Assembly (NCBI GenBank): GCA_023425905.1
Contig: JAFABT010000047.1
Coordinates: 1 to 11,559 of the forward strand
Origin: Actinomycetes bacterium
GTDB lineage: Bacteria > Actinomycetota > Actinomycetes > Actinomycetales > Cellulomonadaceae
Length of the DNA: 11,559 bases
Direction: 5' to 3'
Shown here: positions 4,071 through 10,814 of the stretch, piece by piece
How the letters are laid out: each line of letters opens with the position of its first letter
How positions within the stretch are numbered: the first letter of the stretch is position 1
Translations under genes and position numbers: made by a program
Notes under the pieces: generated by a model
What the model was told of the DNA's origin: nothing
The model's database searches: none
The model's input: only the letters and a program-made list of their open reading frames with translations

Positions 4071-5582
4071 ATGACGACCCCCTCCGTCCCCCACACGACG
4101 AGCCAGACCGGCTCCCCGATCCCGAGCGACACCCACTCGCTCACCACGGGTCCCGACGGGATCACGGCCCTGCACGACCGCTTTCTCGTCGAGAAGCTCG
4201 CATCCTTCAACCGCGAGCGCGTGCCGGAGCGCAACCCGCACGCCAAGGGTGGCGGAGCCTTCGGCCGCTTCGTCGTCACCGAGGACGTCTCCGCCTACAC
4301 GAAGGCCGCGGTGTTCCAGCCCGGCGCGGAGTCCGAGACGCTGCTGAGGTTCTCGTCGGTCGCGGGTGAGCAGGGCTCCCCCGACACCTGGCGCGACGTC
4401 CGAGGCTTCGCGCTGCGCTTCTACACGACCGAGGGCAACTACGACATCGTCGGCAACAACACCCCCGTGTTCTTCATCCGTGACGCGATCAAGTTCCCCG
4501 ACTTCATCCACTCCCAGAAGCGCCTGGGCGCTTCGGGCCTGCGCGATGCAGACATGCAGTGGGACTTCTGGACGCTCTCTCCTGAGTCTGCCCACCAGGT
4601 GACGTACCTCATGGGTGACCGCGGCCTGCCCCGTTCGTGGCGTCACCTCAACGGTTACGGCTCCCACACCTTCTCCTGGTCGAACGCCCAGGGAGAGCAG
4701 TTCTGGGTGAAGTACCACTTCAAGTCCCGCCAGGGCGTCGAGGCGATGAGCCCGCAGGAGGCCGAGCAGCTCGCTGGTTCCGACGCCGACTACTACCGCC
4801 GCGACCTCTTCGAGGCGATCGAACGCGGGGACAACCCGGTGTGGGACGCCTACGTGCAGGTCATGCCGTACGAGGAGGGCAAGACCTACCGGTTCAACCC
4901 CTTCGACATCACCAAGACCTGGTCGCACGCCGACTACCCCCTCCTCAAGGTCGGCGAGCTCACGCTCGACCGCAACCCGCAGAACTTCTTCAACGACGTC
5001 GAGCAGGCCGCGTTCTCGCCCTCGAACCTCGTCCCGGGCATCGGCATCTCGCCCGACAAGATGCTCATGGGGCGGGTCTTCGCCTACCCGGACGCCCAGC
5101 GGTACCGCATCGGGGCGAACTACAACCAGCTCCCCGTCAACCAGCCGCACGCGGCCGAGGTCCGCAACTACCAGCACGAGGGTCAGATGCGCTACGTCGC
5201 CAACGACGCCTCGACGCCGACCTACGCACCCAACTCCTTCGGAGCCCCCGCGGCCGACGAGGTCCGGGCCGGCGAGGTCGGCTGGGAGACCGACGGCGCG
5301 CTCGTCCGTGCCGCCCAGACCCTGCGCTCGGAGGACTCCGACTTCGGCCAGGCCGGCACGCTCTACCGGGAGGTCTTCGACGACGCGGCACGGGCGCGCT
5401 TCCTCGACACGCTCACCGGTCAGGGCCGGTCCATCACGATCGCGCCCATCCGCGAGCGCTTCTTCTGGTACTGGGGCCAGGTCGACGCCGAGCTCGGTGA
5501 GACGCTGCGTCGCACCGTCACCGCGGGCGCAGAGAGCGGCACCGCCGCCGTCGAGCCGATCGGCATCGGCGAGGACCACTGA
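4071..5582 (+). CDS. katA: Monofunctional haem catalase
   Basis: The enzyme converts hydrogen peroxide to water and oxygen in the cytoplasm using haem b. At 503 aa it matches the small-subunit catalases. The active-site signature FNRERVPERNPHAKGGGAFG (46–65) contains the catalytic His57. GNNTPVFFIRDAIKFPDF (128–145) supplies the distal Asn. RVFAYPDAQRYRIGANYNQL (335–354) carries the proximal haem-ligand Tyr339 and Arg335. No signal peptide is visible. The ATG at 4071 follows GAAGGACAGGA (4054–4064); an upstream in-frame ATG at 3996 would add 25 unconserved residues without a ribosome-binding site. It is cotranscribed with furA, judging by orientation, 105-bp spacing and the absence of a terminator between them, and ends at a strong hairpin. 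FurA-type regulators are best known beside the bifunctional KatG; here the partner is a true catalase. Confidence 0.97.
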   Translation: MTTPSVPHTTSQTGSPIPSDTHSLTTGPDGITALHDRFLVEKLASFNRERVPERNPHAKGGGAFGRFVVTEDVSAYTKAAVFQPGAESETLLRFSSVAGEQGSPDTWRDVRGFALRFYTTEGNYDIVGNNTPVFFIRDAIKFPDFIHSQKRLGASGLRDADMQWDFWTLSPESAHQVTYLMGDRGLPRSWRHLNGYGSHTFSWSNAQGEQFWVKYHFKSRQGVEAMSPQEAEQLAGSDADYYRRDLFEAIERGDNPVWDAYVQVMPYEEGKTYRFNPFDITKTWSHADYPLLKVGELTLDRNPQNFFNDVEQAAFSPSNLVPGIGISPDKMLMGRVFAYPDAQRYRIGANYNQLPVNQPHAAEVRNYQHEGQMRYVANDASTPTYAPNSFGAPAADEVRAGEVGWETDGALVRAAQTLRSEDSDFGQAGTLYREVFDDAARARFLDTLTGQGRSITIAPIRERFFWYWGQVDAELGETLRRTVTAGAESGTAAVEPIGIGEDH

Positions 5583-5612
5583 GGCCTGGCGCGACGCGCC
5601 GACCGCCTGGGC

Positions 5613-5648
5613 GACGGACCTGCACCCGCGACGGGGTGCAGGTCCGTC
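5613..5648. terminator. Perfect 15-bp hairpin between convergent katA and sseB
   Basis: Arms GACGGACCTGCACCC (5613–5627) and GGGTGCAGGTCCGTC (5634–5648) are perfectly complementary around a six-base loop. It begins 31 bases past the katA stop and lies between convergent transcripts, so it could end both. There is no T-run on either side, as is frequent for actinobacterial terminators. Confidence 0.85.
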
Positions 5649-5729
5649 ACCGTCTGGTCCACCGAGTCGGAGGCGAGCAGCGTCGGCGGGCGGCCGTCCG
5701 GGGACGCCAATCGCCCGAGGTCGCTCCCG

Positions 5730-6470
5730 TCAGGCCTGCGCGCGCACCCGCAGTTCGAGCGAGTCGACACGCGCCGCGACGACCGCGTCGCGGGCGAGGG
5801 CCGCGTTGACCCGCGCGAGGACAGCGTCGAGCCCCGCACGGTCGAGGCCCGCGTCGATCGCGAGACGGAGCGCGACCTCGGCGCGCTCCCCTGGGACCGC
5901 GTCGACCGATCGGACCTCGGCGATCCCCGCGAGCGAGAACCGGACCGAGCTCTGCACCGCGGGGTCGACCTGCGCGGCTCCGTCGACCTCGACGACGGCG
6001 GGGCGCCACGCCTCCTGACGCGCGAGCGCCCACGTCGCCGTGCGAGGGACGACGACCGTGACCGGCCCCCCGGGGTCGACGACGAGCAGTTCCCAGCCCT
6101 CCTGGACGGCCGAGAGGGCAGCGCGCACCGCCGTGCTCGGCACGGGACGGGCGGCGGGATCCCACCGCGCCATCGACGCGGTCGAGCTGAAGACTGGCAG
6201 CACCGTCCGGCCGTCCGGCCCCTCGAGCGCGACGATGCCGGCCGAGGCCTCCTTGTCGATCGTGAACCCGTCGACCGTGCGGCCCTCGGCGTCGAGCTGT
6301 GCGAGGACCGGCACGAGCACACGCGCGTCGGCGAGCGCCTCGACGACCGCGGCGAGCGCTGCCGGCGAACGCTCGTCAGCCACCTGGGCGAGGGCCGCAC
6401 CGAGCGCGGGCGGCGTCGATCCGTCGTCCCCGGCGAACGGGGAGGACGGCGGGAGCTCCTTGCCGCGCAC
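5730..6470 (-). CDS. SseB-family protein of unknown function
   Basis: The 246-aa protein resembles SseB-domain proteins (named after a Salmonella protein) that are widespread in actinobacteria next to priA. The start KELPPSSPFAGDDGSTPPAL (4–23) and the segment ARVLVPVLAQLDAEG (48–62) match my recollection of these actinobacterial proteins. The N-terminal half is the recognisable domain. The C-terminal half (about 165–246), with FSLAGIAEVRSVDAVPGERAEV, looks like the second SseB-type domain. No signal peptide, membrane segment or catalytic motif is visible. The GTG start (6470) is two bases after the priA stop, so the two are translationally linked. It ends the his operon, convergent with katA. 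The biochemical role is not established, and a link to histidine biosynthesis rests only on position. Confidence 0.82.
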   Translation of the reverse strand: MRGKELPPSSPFAGDDGSTPPALGAALAQVADERSPAALAAVVEALADARVLVPVLAQLDAEGRTVDGFTIDKEASAGIVALEGPDGRTVLPVFSSTASMARWDPAARPVPSTAVRAALSAVQEGWELLVVDPGGPVTVVVPRTATWALARQEAWRPAVVEVDGAAQVDPAVQSSVRFSLAGIAEVRSVDAVPGERAEVALRLAIDAGLDRAGLDAVLARVNAALARDAVVAARVDSLELRVRAQA

Positions 6471-6472
6471 CG

Positions 6473-7216
6473 TCAGCGACGACCCGCGACGTCGAGCGCC
6501 TCGGGCAGGGTGAACGCCTTCGCGTAGAGCGCCTTGCCGATGATCGCCCCCTCGAGGCCAGCCGGGACGAGCGCACGCAGCGCCTCGAGGTCAGCAAGAC
6601 CCGAGATGCCGCCCGAGGCGACGACCGGGGCGTCGGTGCGCGCGCACACCTCGGCGAGCAGTTCAATGTTCGGACCGCGAAGGGTGCCGTCCTTCGTCAC
6701 GTCGGTGACGACGTACCGCGCGCACCCGGCGGCGTCGAGGCGGCCGAGAACCTCCCAGAGGTCGCCGCCCTCCTGGGTCCAGCCACGCGCCGCAAGCGTT
6801 GTGCCGCGCACGTCGAGGCCGACCGCGATCTGCTCACCATGGCTCCCGATGACCCGTGCGGTCCACTCGGGGTTCTCGATCGCCGCGGTGCCGAGGTTGA
6901 CGCGGGTCGCTCCCGTGACGAGAGCACGCTCGAGGGACTCGTCGTCACGGATGCCGCCGGTGAGCTCGACCTTGACGCCCAGCCTGGTGAGCTCCGCGGT
7001 GACCTCTGCGAGCAGGGGCGCGTTCGATCCCCGCCCGAAGGCCGCATCGAGGTCGACGAGGTGGACCCACTCCGCTCCCCCGGCGTGCCAGTCGAGCGCG
7101 GCGGCAAGCGGCGTGCCGTAGCTCGTCTCCGAGCCCGCCTCGCCCTGGACGAGGCGGACCGCCTGACCGTCGACGACGTCGATCGCGGGGAGGAGTTCGA
7201 GACGATCGGTACTCAT
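6473..7216 (-). CDS. priA: Bifunctional phosphoribosyl isomerase A (HisA/TrpF activity)
   Basis: PriA is a (beta/alpha)8-barrel enzyme that isomerises ProFAR in histidine synthesis and phosphoribosylanthranilate in tryptophan synthesis; actinobacteria often use it in place of separate HisA and TrpF. The 247-aa protein has LLPAIDVVDGQAVRLVQGEA (8–27) with the general base Asp13 and Arg21. AVGLDVRG gives Asp135, and ARGWTQEGGDLWEVL gives Arg144 and Trp146, residues tied to dual specificity in the M. tuberculosis enzyme. VVTDVTKDGTLRGPN (169–183) holds the general acid Asp176. Phosphate-binding glycine loops are present at SGGISG and EGAIIGKALY. The ATG is at 7216, and the Shine-Dalgarno sequence is weak. 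It is 86 bp downstream of hisH, with sseB starting two bases after its stop. The loop after LDVRG is shorter than in the mycobacterial protein. Confidence 0.96.
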   Translation of the reverse strand: MSTDRLELLPAIDVVDGQAVRLVQGEAGSETSYGTPLAAALDWHAGGAEWVHLVDLDAAFGRGSNAPLLAEVTAELTRLGVKVELTGGIRDDESLERALVTGATRVNLGTAAIENPEWTARVIGSHGEQIAVGLDVRGTTLAARGWTQEGGDLWEVLGRLDAAGCARYVVTDVTKDGTLRGPNIELLAEVCARTDAPVVASGGISGLADLEALRALVPAGLEGAIIGKALYAKAFTLPEALDVAGRR

Positions 7217-7241
7217 GGCGGCGGAGCCTCTCTGGTGCGGC

Positions 7242-7257
7242 GCCGGCAGGTGCCGGC
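7242..7257 (-). other. Hairpin between hisH and priA
   Basis: GCCGGC and its complement GCCGGC enclose the loop AGGT in the 86-bp gap between hisH and priA. No U-tract follows, so readthrough is expected. It may modulate stability or processing of the his mRNA. Confidence 0.3.
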
Positions 7258-7302
7258 TCACGACGGACGGACGGGCACCCGGCGCGAGCCGGAGCCGTGG
7301 GC

Positions 7303-7947
7303 TCAGAGCTGGCCGAGCCACCTGCGCAGGAGCTCGGCTCCCGCGTCTCCGGACTTCTCCGGGTGGAACTGCGTGGCCGACAACGGCCCGTTCTCGACCG
7401 CGGCGACGAACCTGCCGCCGTGGTCGGCCCAGGTCACGAGCGGCGGGGTGAACCGTGAGGCGTCGACCTCGTCGGCGAGCGGGAAGGACCGCGCCGCGTA
7501 CGAGTGCACGAAGTAGAAACGCTCGTCGCCGAGTCCGTCGAAAAGGACCGAGCCCGCCGGCGCGTCGACGGTCGCCCACCCCATGTGCGGGACGACCTCC
7601 GCCTCGAGCCGGTCGACGACCCCGGGCCACTCGTCGAGGCCGTCGGTGCGCACCCCGTGCTCGTCGCCGTGCGCGAAGAGCACCTGCATGCCGACGCAGA
7701 TGCCGAGGACCGGACGCCCGCCGGCAAGACGGCGACCGATCACCTGACCGCCCCGGACGCGTTCAAGACCGGCCATCACCGATGCGAACGCACCGACGCC
7801 CGGTACGAGCAGCCCGTCAGCCGCGAGGGCCTCGTCGGGGTCCGCGCTGAGGGCGACGTCCGCGCCGACGCGCTCGAGAGCACGGACGGCCGAGCGGACG
7901 TTGCCGAATCCATAGTCGAGGACGACGACGCGGGGCTTGCTGGTCAC
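7303..7947 (-). CDS. hisH: Imidazole glycerol phosphate synthase, glutaminase subunit HisH
   Basis: HisH hydrolyses glutamine and channels ammonia to the HisF cyclase, which forms imidazole glycerol phosphate and AICAR. The 214-aa class I glutamine amidotransferase has VVVLDYGFGNVRSAVRALER (7–26), the oxyanion-strand motif LLVPGVGAF (46–54), the nucleophile Cys84 in GICVGMQVLF, and His195/Glu197 in QFHPEKSG, so the triad is complete. PHMGWATV (120–127) is also typical of the family. The start is GTG at 7947–7945. No good Shine-Dalgarno sequence is seen, but TAACCT (7959–7954) six bases upstream could be a weak -10 element. Its partner hisF is not in the window, so HisF must be encoded elsewhere. 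It follows the uncharacterised 152-aa gene by 76 bp. Confidence 0.97.
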   Translation of the reverse strand: MTSKPRVVVLDYGFGNVRSAVRALERVGADVALSADPDEALAADGLLVPGVGAFASVMAGLERVRGGQVIGRRLAGGRPVLGICVGMQVLFAHGDEHGVRTDGLDEWPGVVDRLEAEVVPHMGWATVDAPAGSVLFDGLGDERFYFVHSYAARSFPLADEVDASRFTPPLVTWADHGGRFVAAVENGPLSATQFHPEKSGDAGAELLRRWLGQL

Positions 7948-8023
7948 GCGTCCAGGTTACCGGCACGGCGCCTGCGGCCCCGTCGCCGTCCACCGGCGGT
8001 CTGCGTCACGGTCGCCGTGCGGG

Positions 8024-8482
8024 TCACCGCCGCCGAGCGCCCCGCGCGGCGCGCGCGAGCATCCTCGCCGCCTTCCACCGCCCGAGACCGGCCGAGCTCA
8101 CGAAGCCGGGGGCGTCGGACGGAGCGATCTCACCCACCATGATGTCTTCGAGCACCGCAGGCGCCTCGTCGAGGACGAGGCCCGGCGGCAGGTCGCCCTG
8201 CGCCACGCCGTCGAGCCAGCGCGTCGCGGTGACCTGCCCCGCGGACCTGGCCAACGCGACGACCGGGATGCCCTTGATCATCTGCGAGATCGCCCCAGCA
8301 GCCCGCGCGAGACCGTCCGCCGACGCGTCCCGCACGACGGCGACCGCGCCTACGTCGGTCGGCAGCGCGTCGACGTCGACCCGGGCGAGTGCGCACGCCG
8401 CCGCGAGCGGCTCGGGGCCGTCGAGCTGGGTGAGGATGAGCGCAAGGTCGTCGGACGACGACCCGGGGACAGCACCGCTCAC
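8024..8482 (-). CDS. Uncharacterised 152-aa protein coupled to hisB
   Basis: I do not recognise a characterised family. The N-terminal half (about 11–83) alternates hydrophobic strands and helices (DLALILTQL, GAVAVVRDA, IPVVALARSAGQVTA). The C-terminal half looks more constrained: TRWLDGVAQGDLPPGLVLDE (87–106), PAVLEDIMVGEI, then GFVSSAGLGRWKAARMLARA (126–145) and a basic Arg-rich end. No signal peptide, membrane segment or Cys/His metal cluster is visible. The GTG start overlaps the hisB TGA stop in a GTGA, so translation is coupled, and hisH follows after 76 bp. My recollection is that related unnamed proteins occur at the same place in other Micrococcales, but I could not search. A role in histidine biosynthesis or its control is inference from position alone. 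Confidence 0.8.
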   Translation of the reverse strand: MSGAVPGSSSDDLALILTQLDGPEPLAAACALARVDVDALPTDVGAVAVVRDASADGLARAAGAISQMIKGIPVVALARSAGQVTATRWLDGVAQGDLPPGLVLDEAPAVLEDIMVGEIAPSDAPGFVSSAGLGRWKAARMLARAARGARRR

Positions 8483-9096
8483 AGCGCGCCCTTCGTGCTG
8501 GGCACTCCCTCGACGCGCGCGTCGGGCGCGACGGCGGCGCGCAGCGCACGTGCGAGCGCCTTGAACTGGGCCTCGACGATGTGGTGCGGGTCGCGCCCGC
8601 CCAGGACGCGCATGTGGATGCAGATGCCCGCGTGGTGCGCGATCGACTCGAGCACGTGACGCGTGAGCGAGCCCGTGAAGTGGCCGCCGATGAGGTGGTA
8701 CTCCTGACCGGCCGGCTCGCCGCTGTGGACAAGGTACGGGCGCCCGGACACGTCGACGACGGCCTGGGCGAGCGCCTCGTCGAGCGGCACGAGCGCGTCA
8801 CCGAACCGCGCGATGCCGGCCTTGTCGCCGAGAGCGATGCGCAGGGCCTCGCCGAAGGCGATCGCGGTGTCCTCAACCGTGTGGTGGGCGTCGATGTGGA
8901 CGTCGCCCGTCGCCCGGACGGTGAGGTCGATGAGCGAGTGCTTGCCGAGCGCGGTGAGCATGTGGTCGTAGAACGGCACGCTCGTGGAGATGTCCGTCCG
9001 CCCCGTCCCGTCGAGGTCGATCTCGACGACGACGCTCGACTCGCTCGTCGTCCGCTCGATCCGGGCCGTGCGCGTGCCCGTGTTCGTCGTGCTCAC
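8479..9096 (-). CDS. hisB: Imidazoleglycerol-phosphate dehydratase
   Basis: This Mn-dependent enzyme dehydrates imidazole glycerol phosphate to imidazole acetol phosphate. The 205-aa protein is the monofunctional type, without the phosphatase domain found in E. coli HisB. Metal-binding repeats are intact: PFYDHML (His45), DAHHTVEDTAIAFGEAL (His71, His72, Glu75), HHAGICIHMRVLGGRDPHHI (154–173, with His171 and His172), then EAQFKALARAL. The C-terminus PSTKGAL is characteristic. The GTG start (9096–9094) overlaps the hisC TGA, and GGAGGTGGCAGG lies just upstream within hisC. Its own stop overlaps the start of the next gene. hisC–hisB–unknown gene therefore form a tightly coupled block. Confidence 0.97.
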   Translation of the reverse strand: MSTTNTGTRTARIERTTSESSVVVEIDLDGTGRTDISTSVPFYDHMLTALGKHSLIDLTVRATGDVHIDAHHTVEDTAIAFGEALRIALGDKAGIARFGDALVPLDEALAQAVVDVSGRPYLVHSGEPAGQEYHLIGGHFTGSLTRHVLESIAHHAGICIHMRVLGGRDPHHIVEAQFKALARALRAAVAPDARVEGVPSTKGAL

Positions 9097-10208
9097 AGTC
9101 CTGCCACCTCCACCAGGGCGTCCTTGAACGCCGTCATCTCGGTCGGGCTCCCGACGGAGACCCGCAGCCACCCCTCCGGACCGACCTCCCGGATGAGCAC
9201 GCCACGGTCAAGCATCCCCTGCCACACGGCCCGTCGGTCGCGGAACCTGCCGAAGAGCACGAAGTTCGCGTCGGAGTCGGCGACGTCGAGCCCGTGTCCG
9301 CGCAGCCACACGACGAGCGCGTCGCGTTCCGCGCGCAGCGAGCCGACCTGCGCCATGAGCTCCGCCGAGTGCGCGAGGGCAGCACGCGCGACCGCCTGGG
9401 TGACGGCGGAGAGGTGGTACGGCAGCCGGACGACGCGGAGCGCGTCGACGAGCGCCGTGCTCGCCGCGAGGTAGCCGAGTCGCGCGCCGGCGAGACCGAA
9501 GGCCTTCGACATCGTCCGGCTCACGGCGAGGTGCGGGTGCGACTCGAGCAGCGTGAGCGCGGAGGGGGTCCCGGCGCGCCTGAACTCGCCGTAGGCCTCG
9601 TCGACGACGACGACGCAGCCGCCAGGCACGCGCGCGGCCGCCACGAGGACCTCCCGGACGACGCTGAGCGGAAGCGCCGTGCCCGTGGGGTTGTTCGGGC
9701 TCGCGAGGAGGACGACGGACGGCGAGTGCTGCTCGATCGTCGCCGCGGCGACCGTGGGATCGAGGGAGAAGTCCTCCTCACGGCGTCCCGCGACCCACTG
9801 CGTGAAGGTGTCGCGCGCGTACTCGGGGTACATCGAGTACGTCGGGGCGAACGAGACGACCGTGCGGCCCGGTCCCCCGAAGGCCTGGAGCAGGTGGAGC
9901 ATGACCTCGTTCGACCCGTTCGCCGCCCACAGCTGTTCCGGGGCGAGCCGGACGCCGGACTCGACCGCGAGGTACTCGGCGAGGTCCGCCCGCAAGGGGA
10001 GGAAGTCGCGATCCGGGTAGCGGTTGAGGCCGCGGGTGGCCTCGGCGACGGCCGCCGCGACGTCGCCGACGACGGCCTCGCTCGGCGGGTACGGGTTCTC
10101 GTTGACGTTGAGCAGCACGGGGACGTCGAGCTGGGGCGCGCCGTAGGGCACCTCGTCGGCGAGCTCGGGACGCAGCGGGAGCGCGGGTCGCGCGGTCTGG
10201 GGACTCAC
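9093..10208 (-). CDS. hisC: Histidinol-phosphate aminotransferase
   Basis: HisC is a PLP-dependent fold-type I aminotransferase that converts imidazole acetol phosphate and glutamate to histidinol phosphate. The 371-aa protein shows LNVNENPYPPSEAV (33–46), WAANGSNEVML (94–104), SPNNPTG (170–176), VDEAYGEF (202–209), the PLP lysine Lys235 in SRTMSKAFGLAGARLGYL, and the substrate-carboxylate Arg349 in WLRVSVG. I chose GTG at 10208–10206. A TAGAAT -10 element ends seven bases before it and no Shine-Dalgarno sequence is present, which fits a leaderless start. An upstream in-frame ATG (10292) would place an unconserved segment across the promoter. hisD usually precedes hisC directly in actinobacteria; here nrdI on the other strand intervenes, so hisC needs this promoter. 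Confidence 0.96.
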   Translation of the reverse strand: MSPQTARPALPLRPELADEVPYGAPQLDVPVLLNVNENPYPPSEAVVGDVAAAVAEATRGLNRYPDRDFLPLRADLAEYLAVESGVRLAPEQLWAANGSNEVMLHLLQAFGGPGRTVVSFAPTYSMYPEYARDTFTQWVAGRREEDFSLDPTVAAATIEQHSPSVVLLASPNNPTGTALPLSVVREVLVAAARVPGGCVVVVDEAYGEFRRAGTPSALTLLESHPHLAVSRTMSKAFGLAGARLGYLAASTALVDALRVVRLPYHLSAVTQAVARAALAHSAELMAQVGSLRAERDALVVWLRGHGLDVADSDANFVLFGRFRDRRAVWQGMLDRGVLIREVGPEGWLRVSVGSPTEMTAFKDALVEVAGL

Positions 10209-10215
10209 GCGAGCG

Positions 10216-10221
10216 ATTCTA
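10216..10221 (-). promoter_or_regulatory. Candidate -10 element of hisC, predicted leaderless
   Basis: TAGAAT (five of six to TATAAT) on the minus strand is followed by exactly seven bases and then the hisC GTG. Transcription would start at or next to the start codon. No convincing -35 is seen at 16–18 bp upstream. A local promoter is expected because the upstream neighbour nrdI is on the other strand. Confidence 0.5.
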
Positions 10222-10318
10222 GGTGCGGGGCGGCGCGGCACGCCGACACCGTCCGGCGCCAGGACCTCCGGCTGCCCGAGCGGCGCGCTCACGCGCGATC
10301 ATGGAGAGCGACGAGCGC

Positions 10319-10324
10319 AGGAGG
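10319..10324 (+). promoter_or_regulatory. Ribosome-binding site that fixes the nrdI start
   Basis: AGGAGG, a full Shine-Dalgarno match, lies six bases before GTG at 10331. The alternative ATG at 10301 has no such signal, so the GTG is preferred. Confidence 0.8.
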
Positions 10325-10330
10325 ACGGCT

Positions 10331-10756
10331 GTGACGCAGGTTCCGGTGTACTACTACTCCTCGACGTCGGGGATGGTCCGTCAGTTCGCCGAGCAGCTCG
10401 ACCGACCCGTCTTCGACCTCGGGGACCGCGCCGTGCGGACGAGCGTGCCGCCCGGCCCCTGGGTGCTGCTCACCCCCTCGTACAAGACGGGCAACGCGTC
10501 GAACGACACGGTGCCCGAGCCCGTGCGGAGGTTCCTCGAGGACCCGACGACGCGACGACGCCTCGTCGGCGTCATGGGGTCGGGCAACCGCAACTTCGCC
10601 GCGCACTACCAGGCGGCCGCGAGGCAGGTCGCGCGCGCGTCGGGCCGGCCGATGCTCCTCGAGTTCGAGCTGCAGGGCACGCCCTGGGACGTCGCGGAGG
10701 CCAAGGAGCTGCTCGCCCGGCTCGACGCCGGCGTCGCCGCGGACCGGCCCGTCTGA
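10331..10756 (+). CDS. nrdI: NrdI-like flavodoxin (class Ib ribonucleotide reductase assembly protein family)
   Basis: NrdI is an FMN protein that supplies the oxidant for building the Mn2-tyrosyl radical cofactor of NrdF. The 141-aa protein shows YYYSSTSGMVRQFAEQL (7–23), the phosphate-binding SSTSG, then VLLTPSYKTG (45–54), TVPEPVRRFLED, GVMGSGNRNFAAHY (80–93), and MLLEFELQGTPWDV (108–121), in the order and spacing of the family. The PSYKTG loop differs from the PTYGGG I recall for many NrdI proteins, which could change flavin contacts. The GTG start at 10331 follows AGGAGG. No nrdE, nrdF or nrdH lies next to it: the neighbours are hisC (divergent) and hisD (convergent). It may serve a distant NrdEF or act as a general small flavodoxin. 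Confidence 0.85.
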   Translation: MTQVPVYYYSSTSGMVRQFAEQLDRPVFDLGDRAVRTSVPPGPWVLLTPSYKTGNASNDTVPEPVRRFLEDPTTRRRLVGVMGSGNRNFAAHYQAAARQVARASGRPMLLEFELQGTPWDVAEAKELLARLDAGVAADRPV

Positions 10757-10761
10757 CGCCG

Positions 10762-10809
10762 CCCCCCGCGGTGCGGGTCTCCGGCGGCGCGGGTCCCCGG
10801 CGGCGCGGG
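10762..10809. repeat. Three 16-bp GC-rich tandem units between convergent nrdI and hisD
   Basis: Units 10778–10793 and 10794–10809 differ at one base and both end CCGGCGGCGCGGG. Unit 10762–10777 differs from 10794–10809 at three positions. The first unit contains the hairpin CCCGC-GGT-GCGGG (10765–10777). The array fills nearly all of the 58-bp gap between convergent genes, so it may act as a weak bidirectional terminator. It has no T-run. Confidence 0.6.
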
Positions 10810-10814
10810 CTCGG

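Noticed and set aside
3633..5579. A 648-aa minus-strand open frame opposite furA and katA, longer than katA itself
   Set aside because: It mirrors the third-position GC bias of katA, has no recognisable domain, and is rich in Val/Arg/Gly/Asp as expected of antisense frames in high-GC DNA. katA on the plus strand is unambiguous.
6299..7516. 405-aa plus-strand open frame opposite sseB, priA and hisH
   Set aside because: It is antisense to three well-supported genes, with composition typical of a GC-skew artefact and no domain.
10301..10330. ATG start ten codons upstream for nrdI
   Set aside because: No Shine-Dalgarno sequence precedes it, and the extra residues (MESDERRRTA) are not family-like. 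AGGAGG six bases before GTG at 10331 points to the later start.
10209..10330. NrdR box upstream of nrdI
   Set aside because: I looked for the AT-rich paired NrdR motif and found none in this GC-rich gap, so nrdI regulation by NrdR is not supported.
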